Assembly: GCA_900073065.1 (NCBI GenBank)
Contig: FJOG01000016.1
Coordinates: 774,806-838,805, forward strand
Length of the DNA: 64,000 bases
Source of the DNA: Phialocephala subalpina
Taxonomy: Eukaryota; Ascomycota; Leotiomycetes; Helotiales; Mollisiaceae
Direction: 5' to 3'
Shown: in pieces, positions 1 through 11,052 of the stretch
Layout of the letters: the number at the start of each line of letters is the position of its first letter
Position numbering within the stretch: the stretch's first letter is position 1
Translations under genes and position numbers: made by a program
The notes under the pieces: model-generated
The model's input: the letters and a program-made list of their open reading frames with translations, nothing else
What the model was told of the DNA's origin: nothing
The model's database searches: none

Positions 1-243
1 CTACGAGTCAGTCTCAGGAAGACGAATCCGTTGCATGCGAAGCATAAAACGTATCTGACATGGAGGGAGTATCTGAGCACAGATGTGCTTCCTGTTTTTC
101 CGGGCGAGGTTTATGAGGTTGATGTTGAGGTTTGGCCTACTAATGTTGTGGTTGAGAGGAGGGAGAGGACTGTTTTCGAGGTGGCTTTGGGGTATAGTGA
201 GGGTGCGGGAATGATGATGCACGATGATGAAAATGATAGGTGA
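1..243 (+). CDS. CocE/NonD-type alpha/beta-hydrolase, 3' end only
   Basis: Frame 1 is open from the first base of the window to a TGA at 241-243, giving the last 80 residues of a protein whose start lies outside. The segment PGEVYEVDVEVWPT resembles the jelly-roll C-terminal domain of X-Pro dipeptidyl-peptidase/CocE (NonD) hydrolases, where a proline-glycine turn leads into the strand EVDVEIWPT. The catalytic alpha/beta-hydrolase domain would be to the left of the window and is not visible, so the substrate cannot be inferred. The last ~15 residues are Met-, His- and Asp-rich and look like a free tail. The family call rests on one motif and on its position near the C-terminus. Confidence 0.6.
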   Translation, partial: LRVSLRKTNPLHAKHKTYLTWREYLSTDVLPVFPGEVYEVDVEVWPTNVVVERRERTVFEVALGYSEGAGMMMHDDENDR

Positions 244-2635
244 GCTGTTTTCTGATTCTGAGCGTGTTAATTTTGGACTAATGGGGAGTGTTTAGGTCAG
301 AGCAGAAGCGTAAGGGTATGGACCATCTTGTGTTTGGTCCGAAAGCGGCATAAATATGTTGTTTTTCCTGTTGTTTCCCCGAAATAAGCATTTTGATGGC
401 AGCTCGAGCGTTCTATGTCACCGAAGTCTGCCGTACATCTGAGGGTTTGCATATTCTGCCATCTTGGACGCGAGGAAGATTATTTATCATGTCAAAGTAT
501 GCCATGAACACAGAGACTCGGTAATGCTAAAGTCTTTATCATGTTCTTGCGCTTTCTAGTCATCGGATTTTCTTCTTCTCGTATTCAGATATGACAGTCT
601 GAGGAAGGGAGTCAGGATAGAAAGCTCAAGGTTTCGAGTTGTTGTTAAGTAGTGCGGTGCTGTCAAATCTTTTTTAATATCTGTGGCTTTACTTTGCAAG
701 TGCTCATGCTGAACGCTGAGCATCTGTTCGAACCCGCTCTTGTGTTGTTCGTTCCTGAATTCAATGGCAAGGTGCGGACGCTCCTAGAGCAAAAGTCAAG
801 TCGGGATTTGCCCACCTGACACTGTAGAGAAAGCGCCTCTGAAGCCGTTCTCGTTTCGTGGAGAAAATATATACTGTATTTATACTTCGTGAGATGGTAG
901 ATTAGGGCTTCCCTTTGAGAATTTGTACGTGAATTCATGTCGTGTGATTCATATTCGACTTGTATGCAGTTCGCAGTACGGCGAGATCAAGTGAGGTGAA
1001 TCTTTACCTAGGCTACAAAAGCCTTGAGATATGGGAACTCACGTACAAGCCGTGACTTCCTTTGAGAAGCTGCGCTTGGCTAGATATCATTGGTTTATAA
1101 ATTCCATGTCGTGCTTGCTTTTCAGACGTTATGCCTGACTGTAGCGAGTGACAAGTCTTACGGCTTGTGCAGCTTGCATTTGGATAGTGCGCAAAGTTGC
1201 ACCAGGTGATCTGCCTGCTCTCAAGTGTTTGATCTTGGATCTTCCAAGATGAAAGTCTCCTCCTATCCCAAAGTTGGACCTTCTTGCTGTCAACTCCATC
1301 TTTACTATCAATTATTCATGCGATATCCTTAGAAGCAAATAGCTTTGCTTCAGACGAGATGTTCAAACAGTTCCTGACGTCCGGCATCCAACGTCACTCT
1401 CATGGAACAATGTGACGATGTCGTTGGCCCAGAATTCATCACAGCCTTTGCTCGTCCTCCGTTGGACGTCAATATTTTATGAAGAATGTGGCTCGCTGCT
1501 TTAAAATTTGGGCCATAAGCAATCTACTGCTGCGCGTGCAGCAGGATTGAAACAAACACATCCACAGGCAAATTCCCATTTGAGCTTCGAGCCTTTTGAA
1601 TGTGAGATTCGCACACAAGTCGTGCCTCTCTTTCAAGCGTTGTGTGTGAATGCAAGCTATGTAATTCACATCCGACTGACTAGAACTCCAAGATTTGTGC
1701 ATCTCCCGCAAAGAGCACGCCACGAGAAAACATGTTCGTGCTGTCGTCCTGCGTCTATCTATGACTGTGCTGAGTTGGAAGTCTTTGAGACACGTCGATA
1801 CTATCAGCGCCGTTGTACACTTGGCTATAGTCCATTCTGCCACTTTCAAGTTGCTGAGTGAGGGACAAACAATATGGGATGATGTATCATTTATATAGCG
1901 CTTTAGTGCTTCACTCGAAGAGGAAACACGAGTTTTCGTTTAGAATAATCCTGACTAAGTGAAGTTGGCGGTCATTGAGAAGCAGGTTAAAAGGGGTGAA
2001 TAGATCTGAACTTGAACTTCACGCGAAGGCAGGGACTGGAGGGGTATATAATCATGCTATATACCCATAGTTTATAGCAAAGACTATCTACAATCCGATG
2101 ACCGGCCTGAACACTGGAGTCCACTAGGACCACAGAGTCGAAAGTACTCGTGGGAAAGAATCCATTGCACGTCTTTGCTCGTCTCTTAGCATACCGAATC
2201 TACATACTGACATTCCTCAATGGCTCTCATCGTATCTTTGTAAACTCCGTTCAAGTGAATTGCCCCTTTAAGTTTAGTGTTCATGTTTTGGGCATAGCGT
2301 CTGGCTTACTCCCCTAATACGAATATGACTAGTACCTCGCCGTCCCAAATCGACCATAGTCTATACACTCGCAAATTTCGATATGAACTTGGAACCGGAT
2401 CCTAACATGCCGGTCTTATAGCATCAGTAGAATACCAAAACCCCTATCGCCTACCGAGCGCTATTCCCTACGAGATAAGGACGATAATATAAGTAAACTC
2501 AGGCGTTCGTTTGGAGAAGAGCTTTCGCTATCATAAACACTTTGCTTTACTCGGTCAATGTTCTTTCCCAACTCTTCACTTTTAACCTCCGAGCGTCCAG
2601 ACGAATTGGCGATGCTTTCTCCTTCGATTAACTAT
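244..2635. other. gene-free stretch, 2.4 kb
   Basis: No reading frame here shows family motifs or a coherent exon chain. The longest open frames (around 1469-1898) lie on opposite strands over the same bases and have low-complexity, codon-poor content. The one structured item is a degenerate repeat copy near 1830-2070, listed separately. It is the 3' flank of the hydrolase and the 3' flank of the exonuclease gene on the other strand, so no promoter of either is expected here. Confidence 0.5.
1830..2070 (+). repeat. degenerate repeat family, copy A
   Basis: Shares two landmarks in the same order and spacing with copies B and C further right: TTTATATAGCGCTTT (near 1890) and, about 145 bp later, GGGACTGGAGGGGTATATAA (near 2035). 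The sequence before the first landmark (TGAGTGAGGGAC..GATGTA) also matches copy B. The copies are strongly diverged, and no coding capacity or terminal repeats were found. Confidence 0.4.
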
Positions 2636-4348
2636 CTAATCTGACCATGGATAATATCCAGTATCTGGGTGTGGCCATCCAAAATCCTCGGCAATATCTG
2701 ACCAATGCAGAATCTCTCTTTCATCAGATTCGTACTGATCATAGGAACTCCCAGAGCCAGAGTTCAATCTGTCGTTCAGTGTCTCCTGTTCTGCTCTCTT
2801 GCTGGCCAGTTTCCGTTTTGCCGCTTTCCTCCGTTCCTCCTCAAGTGTCAACTCCAAACTCTTGACGTTAGCCCAAGCCTCTAACTCTTGCTCGTGTTGT
2901 GTGCACAATAAAACAACTTCCCTAGTAGCTAACACGTCTTCCAAACAATCATGCACTCCCCCCTTGTTACTTCGAATCTCAAAACCCAGAAGTTCTTTGC
3001 AAAGCTTCTGCAGCCCCCACTGGCGATTATACGTACCAACTGCATTTCTCGCCAGGATTGCAGAATCCACAACACGAGTATGTACCATCCTCAGAACATC
3101 CAAGTCGTGTTGCAAGGCATGGCCAACAAGAATAGTGTTCTGGTCAATGAGTTTCCACAACTCTTCACGAGCTTCCTTCCATCCAGCTAACGCACGTTCT
3201 TGTGAAATAGCCCAGTCCATCGCAGAGCTTGTTATGCCGTGAATTTCGGTTCGCCAATCACGAATTGTCTCGCCAGGGCTCACAAGGCTGTTGAGAAGTA
3301 CTGCGCCAGTAAAGTAGTCGACAGCGCAGATAAGGATAACTTCACTTCTCAATCCCTTGACTTCCGCCATTTCGCAATCGAGCGTTATAGCCTGGAATGT
3401 TGGCTTTTGGGAAGAAGCAGGTGGAGAACTTGCAAAGGTTTGATATTTATTGGCGTGCGGTGATTTTCGATACTCGTGTACAGGAGCTGAAGTGCAACCT
3501 CTATTTGCTGTTTGACAGCATGTGTAATGCTGTCGGCTATTTCGAACCTGCAGAAACACATTCAGTTCCACGGAAATCAAATGAAGTTTAGTGCATACTG
3601 TGGCTGTCCGCTTCCCAGGATGGAAGTAACATCTATCATTCTGTGAGTCTTTCGCGAGCCCTGCATCAGTCAATTCGCCGGAGTTAACGGAGGAGCATTC
3701 CTAGGACTTACGACCACACTTTTTGCACTTGCGCAGCCCAGAGATATCACTGGCACTGTAAGGATGCAGAAGGTATTTATTCCTGAGGAGATCCTCCGGC
3801 GAATGGCAATTTTGTGAGAGTTTTTCGAACAATTCCCGGTTTTCAGTTTCAGGAATTACTGACCAAGAACAGCTCTTGTCTGTGGACTTTTCGTTTCTAC
3901 GATAATTCAAGGTTTGTGAAGTATGGGAGCTTGAGGGAATGGGATCCAGCAGTAGGAGGTTACGTTGATGTGGACCTGAAATGCCAAAGTTCCAAGATTC
4001 CGCTGTGGTCTGAACCTGGAGCGGAGGGAAAATAGCTGTCTTGTGCACACTTGACTTCTGTAGATGCTGATCTAGGGCAGTTTGATCCTTGAAGAACCTG
4101 TTGCAGGGGTTGCAACGGTGCCGGCTACCAAGGGGATAAGTTTGGGACTCCAATGTCTTTTGACGACTTGGCTGGCTTTGGGTGGAAAGGTCTTTCCTGT
4201 TTGATCCAGAAGACTGTGATATGAATTTCCGGTCGCGGTCAAGCTGATTTGCAAGCTGGCGACACGCATGGTCCTGTGAACGTAAGTGCTGATTGAGGGT
4301 CTCTTGACTACGAAACCCCTTATCGCAGGACACGCACTGATTCGCCAT
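2636..4348 (-). CDS. C2H2 zinc-finger RNA exonuclease (DEDDh, REXO4/ISG20L2-like)
   Basis: Predicted 3'-5' RNA exonuclease of the DEDDh class, probably nuclear or nucleolar. Three exons (4348-3712, 3660-3599, 3547-2636) encode 536 residues; introns 3661-3711 and 3548-3598 are both 51 bp with GT-AG ends and phases that match. The N-terminus has two C2H2 fingers (CVSCDKGF..H..H near residues 5-27; CNPCNRFF..H..H near 80). Then follows a knuckle (KCKKCGR..CYFHPGK..YTCC) usual in fungal RNA exonucleases, and the nuclease with its catalytic signature in order: LDCEMAEV (D, E), HALQHDLDV (D), HDCLEDV (H, D). Intron 2 is a multiple of three and stop-free, so its retention would insert 17 residues in the knuckle; I infer it is normally removed because the HPGK-to-YTCC spacing then fits the family. 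Start: the first ATG of an open frame beginning MANQCVSC. Confidence 0.82.
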
Positions 4349-5059
4349 TTTGACTGCGCGCTGTCGACTAGGGGGGGGTATCGACTATGAGAACAATAGA
4401 AGAGGGAAAATTGAAGCAGAGAGAGGACCGACGGACAAGATCAGCTGGGAATCATAACGGGCAGTATATAGTTAGCTCGGTCCCGGTGTTAGCAAATGGG
4501 TGCGGATGACGTGCTCGTCATCAATTGGCGCGCGTTTAGGGTTACATGAGGTTGTAGTCGTTGATGCTTTCTGATACGCCCACATTAGCAAGTACTATGC
4601 TGGACCACTCTTGAAACATTGCATTCAGCTGCAACCTCAAAGTGCGTTGTATTAATGCAAAACACGTGTAATTTACTGTACGGCTGTGTAACATATGTGC
4701 CATATCTCTGGACAGCAGAGAACGGTATTTTGGAGACCCCGCAATAAATTATGAGAGCCTCCCATTCCCACTGGGTGGATTTAAACGTAGAAGATCTTCG
4801 ATACGATCATTTGGGGGTTCTTCGGTTAGGACAATCGTCGCATAAAACGGCGGCCATCGCCCTTGAACATAGCATTTAGCTGTAATAAGATTTCCTTGCT
4901 ATTGACAATAGAATAAAGGTATCAATAGCGACTCACTAGACTCCAAAGGACAAAGCATGTTGTCTGAAGTATACAGCTAAACGACATTATAATACTGCAG
5001 CCTCACACATCTCTGTCGCCGTTCTGGTATGCAAGGCGTTACACGTCGTGGTCGCCTTC

Positions 5060-5300
5060 ATCCTTGGTTTCATACTACCACAGTATTGACATTCGTGGAA
5101 CTATTGAGGCGAGAGAGACACAGATGATACGTAGCGTTTATATAGTGCTTTCTTCGAGGCGGAGGCGTGAAGCTCTCGTTTCGGGAGCAGGTAAAGTGCT
5201 GCGGTCGTCAGAAAGAGACATGACAAGAACGAGGGATAGGATTCAAACTCGAGCTGGGCAAAAGATAGGGACTGCAGGAGTATATAGTTTACCTTCTGAT
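5060..5300 (+). repeat. degenerate repeat family, copy B
   Basis: Has GTTTATATAGTGCTTTCTTC near 5134 and AGGGACTGCAGGAGTATATA near 5262, the two landmarks of copy A at nearly the same spacing (about 138 bp). The stretch upstream (TGAGGCGAGAGACAC..GATACGTA) also aligns with copy A. Small open frames crossing it (5064-5537) do not look coding. Confidence 0.4.
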
Positions 5301-5639
5301 CACGAAGAACAAAAATCAAGAAAGAACTTCATACGAACCTTCTTCTCCATGGGACGCTGGACATGGAAATTTGTCCGATATGCATGCCCAAATTTGGCAA
5401 GGACTTTCCTCTTCGAGACTTCCTCAAAAACGACACGTCCACGGTGCAAGGGTCTTTGTGGCAGGCAGGTAGCTGCAGGAAGCCCATCATGTCTGGTCTT
5501 TGTAACAAGGATTTTCATATTACTGACAACAAATTAAAGGGTACTGACAGCGAAAGGGCCAGCGTTTGAAGCACATCGCTCGACTGATTCTTCACGCGCC
5601 GCCCCATCAGTCTGAGGCCGTGCTAGGACACAAGTCATC

Positions 5640-5900
5640 ACATGCCATCGTCCACTGATATAGGGCCTCAGACCCTCTTGTTGGGCTGTAGACTTCGACA
5701 CAGCATGAAGTATATCGTTGATATACTGCTATCTTTGAAGAGGGGAAGCAAATTTTTTCTGCAGAAGTAGACATGCATATGGGGCAGCTACTGTTTTCTA
5801 GCAACCAAAGTTAAACACAAGGGTGAATGGAACTAAAGTCGATTCATCATGAAGACTGAGAACTGGAGGGTTATATAATCGAGCTTTTGTTCTCGAAAGG
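5640..5900 (+). repeat. degenerate repeat family, copy C
   Basis: Carries CGTTGATATACTGCTATCTT near 5712 and GAGAACTGGAGGGTTATATA near 5861, matching both landmarks of copies A and B at a spacing of about 155 bp. More diverged than A and B. Confidence 0.33.
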
Positions 5901-5999
5901 AGACCGAGGGGGCATGGTATACCTCTGACTTGAGGTGCTGAGTAGCCCCGTAGGAGAGGTGTAACAAGTGGAAGTTTTACGAATTGTGGCTAAGGAATT

Positions 6000-6200
6000 G
6001 GAGAGCCTAGGTTTATTTATACAGGAAGAGGATGAACAAAGCTGGGTCTAAGGTCGAAAGCCATTCAACGTAATGTGCCGAGACCAAGGAGCTCGCGTTG
6101 AAAGAGGGGCAAATTGGCTCGGATTCGAGTCACTGAGAAAGTGGAGAACTATTAGAGTCAAGGGGGTACATAATCTGGCTTTGCTACGGCGAAGATTGGA
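6000..6200 (+). repeat. degenerate repeat family, possible copy D
   Basis: Weakest member: GTTTATTTATACAGGAAGAG near 6012 and AGAGTCAAGGGGGTACATAA near 6155 recall the two landmarks of copies A-C in order and spacing, and GGATTCGAGTC near 6119 recalls GGATTCAAACTCGAG in copy B. May be chance. Confidence 0.22.
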
Positions 6201-7263
6201 GATCAAGAAGGACGACATGGCAAGCTCTAATGCTACGAAGGCTGTTCCTTCTGGTGTTCGGGACCTCGTTTGGTATGCGTATCCAACTTTTACGTGCACG
6301 ACCTTTCCCGATACTCCTGTGCAGCACACGCCCTCGAGGTCTGACGAGACAAGATTTCCAACGTCTCTTTGTTGCGAAGACTTTCTCTTTGTTGATAACG
6401 AAATCGAAGTGCTTGAGACGGAAAAGAGGCATTGTAATTGACAACAAGGTTTAAGAGAACAAACTAATTGATGAAGCTTAGAAAATCTGGAAAGATAAGG
6501 GACCGACGGATACATGTACAATAAATACAGAGTGCTTATGGCACGGTTCAAACTGCAATGCACAAAAGGTAGCCCGCTTCAGATTATGCTCCAGGGTTGG
6601 TGAGCCAGAGCCAATAGACTTGGAAGATCTCGACTTATATAGGACGAGCAAACAAGAAAAGAGAAACAGAACACTTTCGGTCAAGCTCGACGGAACGCGG
6701 GACGTGCCGAGAGCAAAACCTCGCTTGAAAAGGGGGAAGATCGACGAGGCACATGACCTGGAGATTGCATTCAAAACTTGGTACAAACACATGTTCCTAT
6801 TAAACTTCCTTCTATCTGCTCCAAAATCTGAGATTATGGTTAGGAAATGACATGGACTTTGTATGAGTCTTAGTACGGAGGTATTTCCGAGAGCTCTTGG
6901 GTGGCTCTTCCAAACCTCGAAAGCAGCGTCTCGACGATGCATTCCGTGCAATGGCTGCTAATATCCCCGCATACCTATTGTTAACCACCATAATTCCATC
7001 TGGAATAATTCTATATCTTCGACTGAGCACAGCTTCTGCCTTTGTGAGTTTGATTGATGATAATCAGAAATCCGATCGTGATCGCGAAGCGTGCCCCTGT
7101 CGACTCAACTTGGCGGTGACATCATACGCCATTCTTATCCGTCGACCAAGTACACTAAGCAAATTGCATCTGCTAACATTTGACACCTCCCCAAACCATC
7201 TCTCCAAAGTCGCCCTCGACTTTGAATACCCTCACCCAGCAATGCGACAGATACCCAACAGCC

Positions 7264-8673
7264 ATGCCTGAAGTAATTCGAGGGAGTCGGCGCTCCAACT
7301 CATTCCCCGTTCGACCCGCTGAATCTGAACCCAATGTCACAACAACACCAACATCACCCGTCCACGACCGCCGCGTAACCTTCGAGCAAAACCGAGAAGA
7401 AACATCCAACTCCCTCCCTACCGCCCGCACATTCTCCCCTCGAGCCTCAGAATCGAACCGCAGACACTCAAGCCATTATCGTCGTTCTCGAGATATCAGC
7501 GAAGAAGAACGAGACGTGTATTACGACTCCAGAGCAGCGACTCAGCGGGAGTACCGGAGACGCGGATCAACCCTCCAATCCTACTATTCCCAACACCCCG
7601 AGCTCCTCCCCCAACTCCCCTTCACCTTCCGACACGGCTTCAAACGATGGAAACTCGCAGGATATATTGCACTGATGATCTTCGATGCTTGCATCGTGCC
7701 GATAATTCTATACTATGCTATGACGTTTGGGGGGAATGTGCAGGGGTATATTACGTTTGCGGTGGTGACGGCGATTTGGGGTGGGCCGACGTATGTTGAG
7801 TTTGCGATTAGGAGTTTGAGGTTGATTAAGAAGGAGAATTTCTTTAAGCCGTTGGGGGCGAATGAGAGGTGGGCGTTTGATATCACGAATTGGATGCTGG
7901 TTCTTACGATCGCGGTTGTTACTTCTCTTCTCATTGTTGGGGCGGCGCCGCATGAGGTTTTCCTAAGGGTGCTGTCAATGCCTGGACCGGCTATTCTATA
8001 CTGTCTTGCGGGACCGATTTTCTTGATCAGTCTGTATAGTGCTCGTGGGTGGAAAGCACCGTTTCGAATATCCTCGACGGCAAAAGGGGAGAAGGTCCTG
8101 CCAGGTATATATTATATTGCGGAGGATATTGTGGCTGTTAATGCTGGTGGTGGAAGACCGTTCAGAGAAGGCTGGGCGGCGAGGTACAACGCGAGTCCGA
8201 TTTTCAGAAAGATGGTCAGGGATCTATCATGGTTTTGGTCTATCCCGGGATTGGTCGTTGCAGTGGCGTGTACGGTGGTTATCTGTATACATCCTGTGCC
8301 GAAGGCTGTTGCTTATGGTATCGGTAAGTTGATTGAACTTCGTTGAGTGATGCTGGCTGATAGGATTACAGGATGGGGTGTCCCGTTCCTGTGGGCAGGT
8401 ATTTGGGCTGCTATTACCGTACCATGGGTACAATCCGCCATGGCAAGAGAGAGGCATGGGTGGGAAGATGACTCGGCCATCGAAGCTGGCAAAGAAGAAG
8501 AGGGCGCCCCTCCTGCGAATGCCCCGGGTCCACTGGCGGAGAAGGCTTCTGAAGCGTCAACCCTTGGCGGGCATGAAGACGATACGACCGAGACGAATGA
8601 GAAGAAGAAGACTGATAATGTTGATGATGCTGGAGAAAGTGCTGCGAGGCATAGCGAAGCGACAACTGTTTGA
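7264..8673 (+). CDS. polytopic membrane protein, function unknown
   Basis: Two exons (7264-8323, 8372-8673) joined by a 48 bp intron (GTAAGT..TTACAG, phase 1) give 453 residues. Residues 1-125 are hydrophilic, rich in Ser, Arg and Pro, without a signal peptide. About six hydrophobic helices follow, starting with WKLAGYIALMIFDACIVPII and ending with GVPFLWAGIWAAITVPW, the last encoded by exon 2, which supports the splice. The C-terminal ~75 residues are an acidic, Glu/Lys-rich cytosolic tail. I chose the ATG of MPEVIRGS because the upstream in-frame codons (from 7180) read as Pro/Thr-rich leader without conserved character. The layout is that of fungal integral membrane proteins of unknown role; I recognise no transporter or enzyme signature. 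Confidence 0.72.
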
Positions 8674-9134
8674 GTAATGTTGGAGACGATATACACGAAT
8701 TTGACGTACATGATATCCTGAAATATATGAGATTGTCGAAATGGGCAGAGAGGAGGATTTCTCTCACGAACTTTGAAGCAGTTTTGTTGCACATCGCATC
8801 CAGTTCCGCCCCGCTCCACTGTACAATGCCCAACCTAAAGTAGAACATTGGAGAAGTATCTGCTGGCTGCTCCGCCCCGCTCCACCGCCGCCATGTTTGA
8901 ATTCCAATAGAAAGTCTTTCTGTTGCACTTTATCACATGAAGATATTCGTTGATATAAAGAAGCAGTGGATTATCGCTATTCGTTGAGTGCCTGAAGTCG
9001 AACAGCAAGGATGCGGTTCCTTGAAGTGGTCTACCTATTGGTGTATGAGTCAGCCAGTAAAGGTTGAAAGCAGACCTCGAGCATTCACAAACATCAGAGT
9101 CATCTCTCCCTTCTACCTATTCACGCAGCAAACA
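8674..9134. other. gene-free stretch, 0.46 kb
   Basis: 3' flank of the membrane-protein gene and former 5' flank of the dead F-box-like gene. The phrase CCGCCCCGCTCCAC occurs twice (near 8806 and 8872), a short direct repeat. Nothing else was seen. Confidence 0.4.
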
Positions 9135-10467
9135 TGCAACTCGAATCTCACCTCGAGAGGCTTACGTCAGAACTTCTCCTACCTTGACTCAGCTGCCGGA
9201 TCCTGAGTCTCTCCACAACCTCCTCAAAGCATTACCAGCTGCATTTCGTCTTTTCGACATCCATGGCGCTGAATCCTCGAGGCAGTCCTGTCATCCAGTC
9301 TCATTCATGAATACAATTGCGCACTCATCCGAATCGTTGCCTTCGTCCGATCCTCAACTCTTCTCCCGCAAGCTTATAATTTGATCGGCGTTCAGAGTTT
9401 TGTCAGGCACGAAACCAACATCGTAACGATCCGCCGACGTGCACACTCACCGCCTCTAAATTGTCACCGGAAATTCCAGCCACTGTATTGCGAAGGGTTC
9501 TCGCCACTTCTCGAAAAGTCTTACGTCTTACTATAAGCCGCCTCAAGTTTTACTTGAATCGTTTCAAGCCTTTGAAACCTTCGCATCTTGCGGACGAAAA
9601 ATTCAAGTTCGACGACGGCTTTTATGGTCCTGACCATCACTTTATCGGGTCGTGGCAACAGAAGCCAGAGAAGAAGCCCTTTCCTGTTCAGGATATAGGT
9701 GCGCCTACTTGGATTGAGGAGCAGCGTGTACTTCGGGCCTTTTGGCGCGTGTAGCTCTTCCACGACCTGAAAACTGCTGTCAATACCTGTCTTCTTCGAT
9801 GACGGGGAGTTGGTGTTATGGCGCTAGATCGCATGACCGTGGTGGACTTGTACGATGTCCCTTGGCACAACCTGCTGAACCCGTACGCGGAAGGATTAGA
9901 GGACACGGTCCTCGAACAGGAGCTGATTCGCTCGGTTGTGGAATACTCCAAAGAGGACCGACAGACCATTATTGCCCCAACTTTTCTGCAGACTAGGAGA
10001 GACTGGCCCACTCCTACTGCCAAGGGAGATCAAGACCTGGAGATCATCAGTGATAACTGTTCACTAACTCTCTCTTTCTTCTATAACTTGGATGGCAGAT
10101 GGGGTCAGCATACGATGAGCGGCAGTTCACCATTACAACATGTCACATTTAGACCTTTTCGACGTTTAGGCTTCGCCATCTGGGATACGGAGAGGATGGT
10201 CGGCTATGGGCTTTTGGCTCCCGGACGCCCTTGGTGGAGTGACAAGTATATACTGGCTTGGAGAAGCATCCTTGGAAGGGATGATATCGAAAACGTGGCA
10301 AGAATGAACAGGAATGACACGATGTGGACATAGCACCGGAATGGGATGAAGATACTTCTGAAGCCTACAATGTTTTCTTTCATAACTATAACAGAAACCC
10401 CCATGTACTGCTGGAGGATGAGGAGCTGGCTAGTCTTGCACGCGACATGTATTGTATAAATTTGTGA
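9135..10467 (+). pseudogene. F-box-like protein gene, disrupted by frameshifts and stops
   Basis: A coherent protein can be followed only by changing frame. ATG at 9135 starts MQLESHLERLTSELLL (frame 3). Frame 1 then gives LTQLPDPESLHNLLKALP, an F-box-like segment; frame 3 resumes at about 9273 (ILEAVLSSSLIHEYNCALIR); frame 2 carries most of the rest from about 9461; frame 1 ends it (VLLEDEELASLARDMYC, stop 10465-10467). Within frame 2 two stops interrupt conserved-looking sequence: TAG at 9752 where Gln is expected (FWRV-stop-LFHDLK) and TGA at 9800 where Trp is expected. Both are single transitions. Four frame changes plus two stops make sequencing error unlikely. The F-box name rests on the N-terminal pattern only; the C-terminal part is typical of long fungal F-box proteins without known role. 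Confidence 0.68.
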
Positions 10468-11052
10468 GCTTAGTTATAAGAATGAAGGAAGTTGAGGAGA
10501 AGAATATATGGCCTCAGGTTTCGGGCACGTGATAATTGGCATTGCGAAATACCAACTTTGTACTTTTGCGTAACGCATTTCATTCAACGCAAAGATAATT
10601 AAAAGGACTTCAAAAGGTTTGAGTCTTCATCAGCGAGGAGGCACAACAACAAAAATAAAAGGCGCACATATTCGAAGGCTAAGCCTTGTTAATCGAGGAA
10701 GAGTTCCACAGCCCCCATTTGAGGTATGAGGTAGCTAAGTCCTATGTGCTCAACTTGAATTGATGGGTGGATCCCCCGTAATGAGATCAACTCCTAGGAT
10801 ATGATAATGGAAAACCAACAAGGATGAAGAGTTGTTTCAAGTATCATGCCGAATCAGTAATCTTCACGCAACCAACATAAGATGAAGAGGAAGAAGCAAC
10901 AATATCAAAAAGAATAGAAAGTATTCCGTTCATATACTCATACATTCATACTAAAGATAACACAAACAGAGAGAAGTCCGAAACCGATTACAATAGTTGC
11001 CCTTCCTTGGGGTATCCGCCGACAACACTCGCCATTCATCATCATTCAACCC
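10468..11052. other. gene-free stretch, 0.58 kb
   Basis: Lies between the 3' end of the dead F-box-like gene and the 3' end of the repeated-exon gene. A/T- and purine-rich; no open frame or repeat noticed. Confidence 0.4.

Larger units (their letters stand above)
4349..7263. other. gene-free stretch, 2.9 kb, with repeat copies
   Basis: 5' flank of the exonuclease gene (start at 4348) and of the membrane-protein gene (start at 7264), so it must hold both promoters. No open frame has recognisable motifs; several 60-170 codon frames overlap on opposite strands and share no conserved features. Three degenerate repeat copies (B, C, D) sit between about 5060 and 6200. TATA-like runs are frequent here but belong to the repeats. 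Confidence 0.45.

Noticed and set aside
1469..1898. Overlapping plus- and minus-strand frames of 117-126 codons.
   Set aside because: Same bases open on both strands, no motif, odd composition; treated as chance frames.
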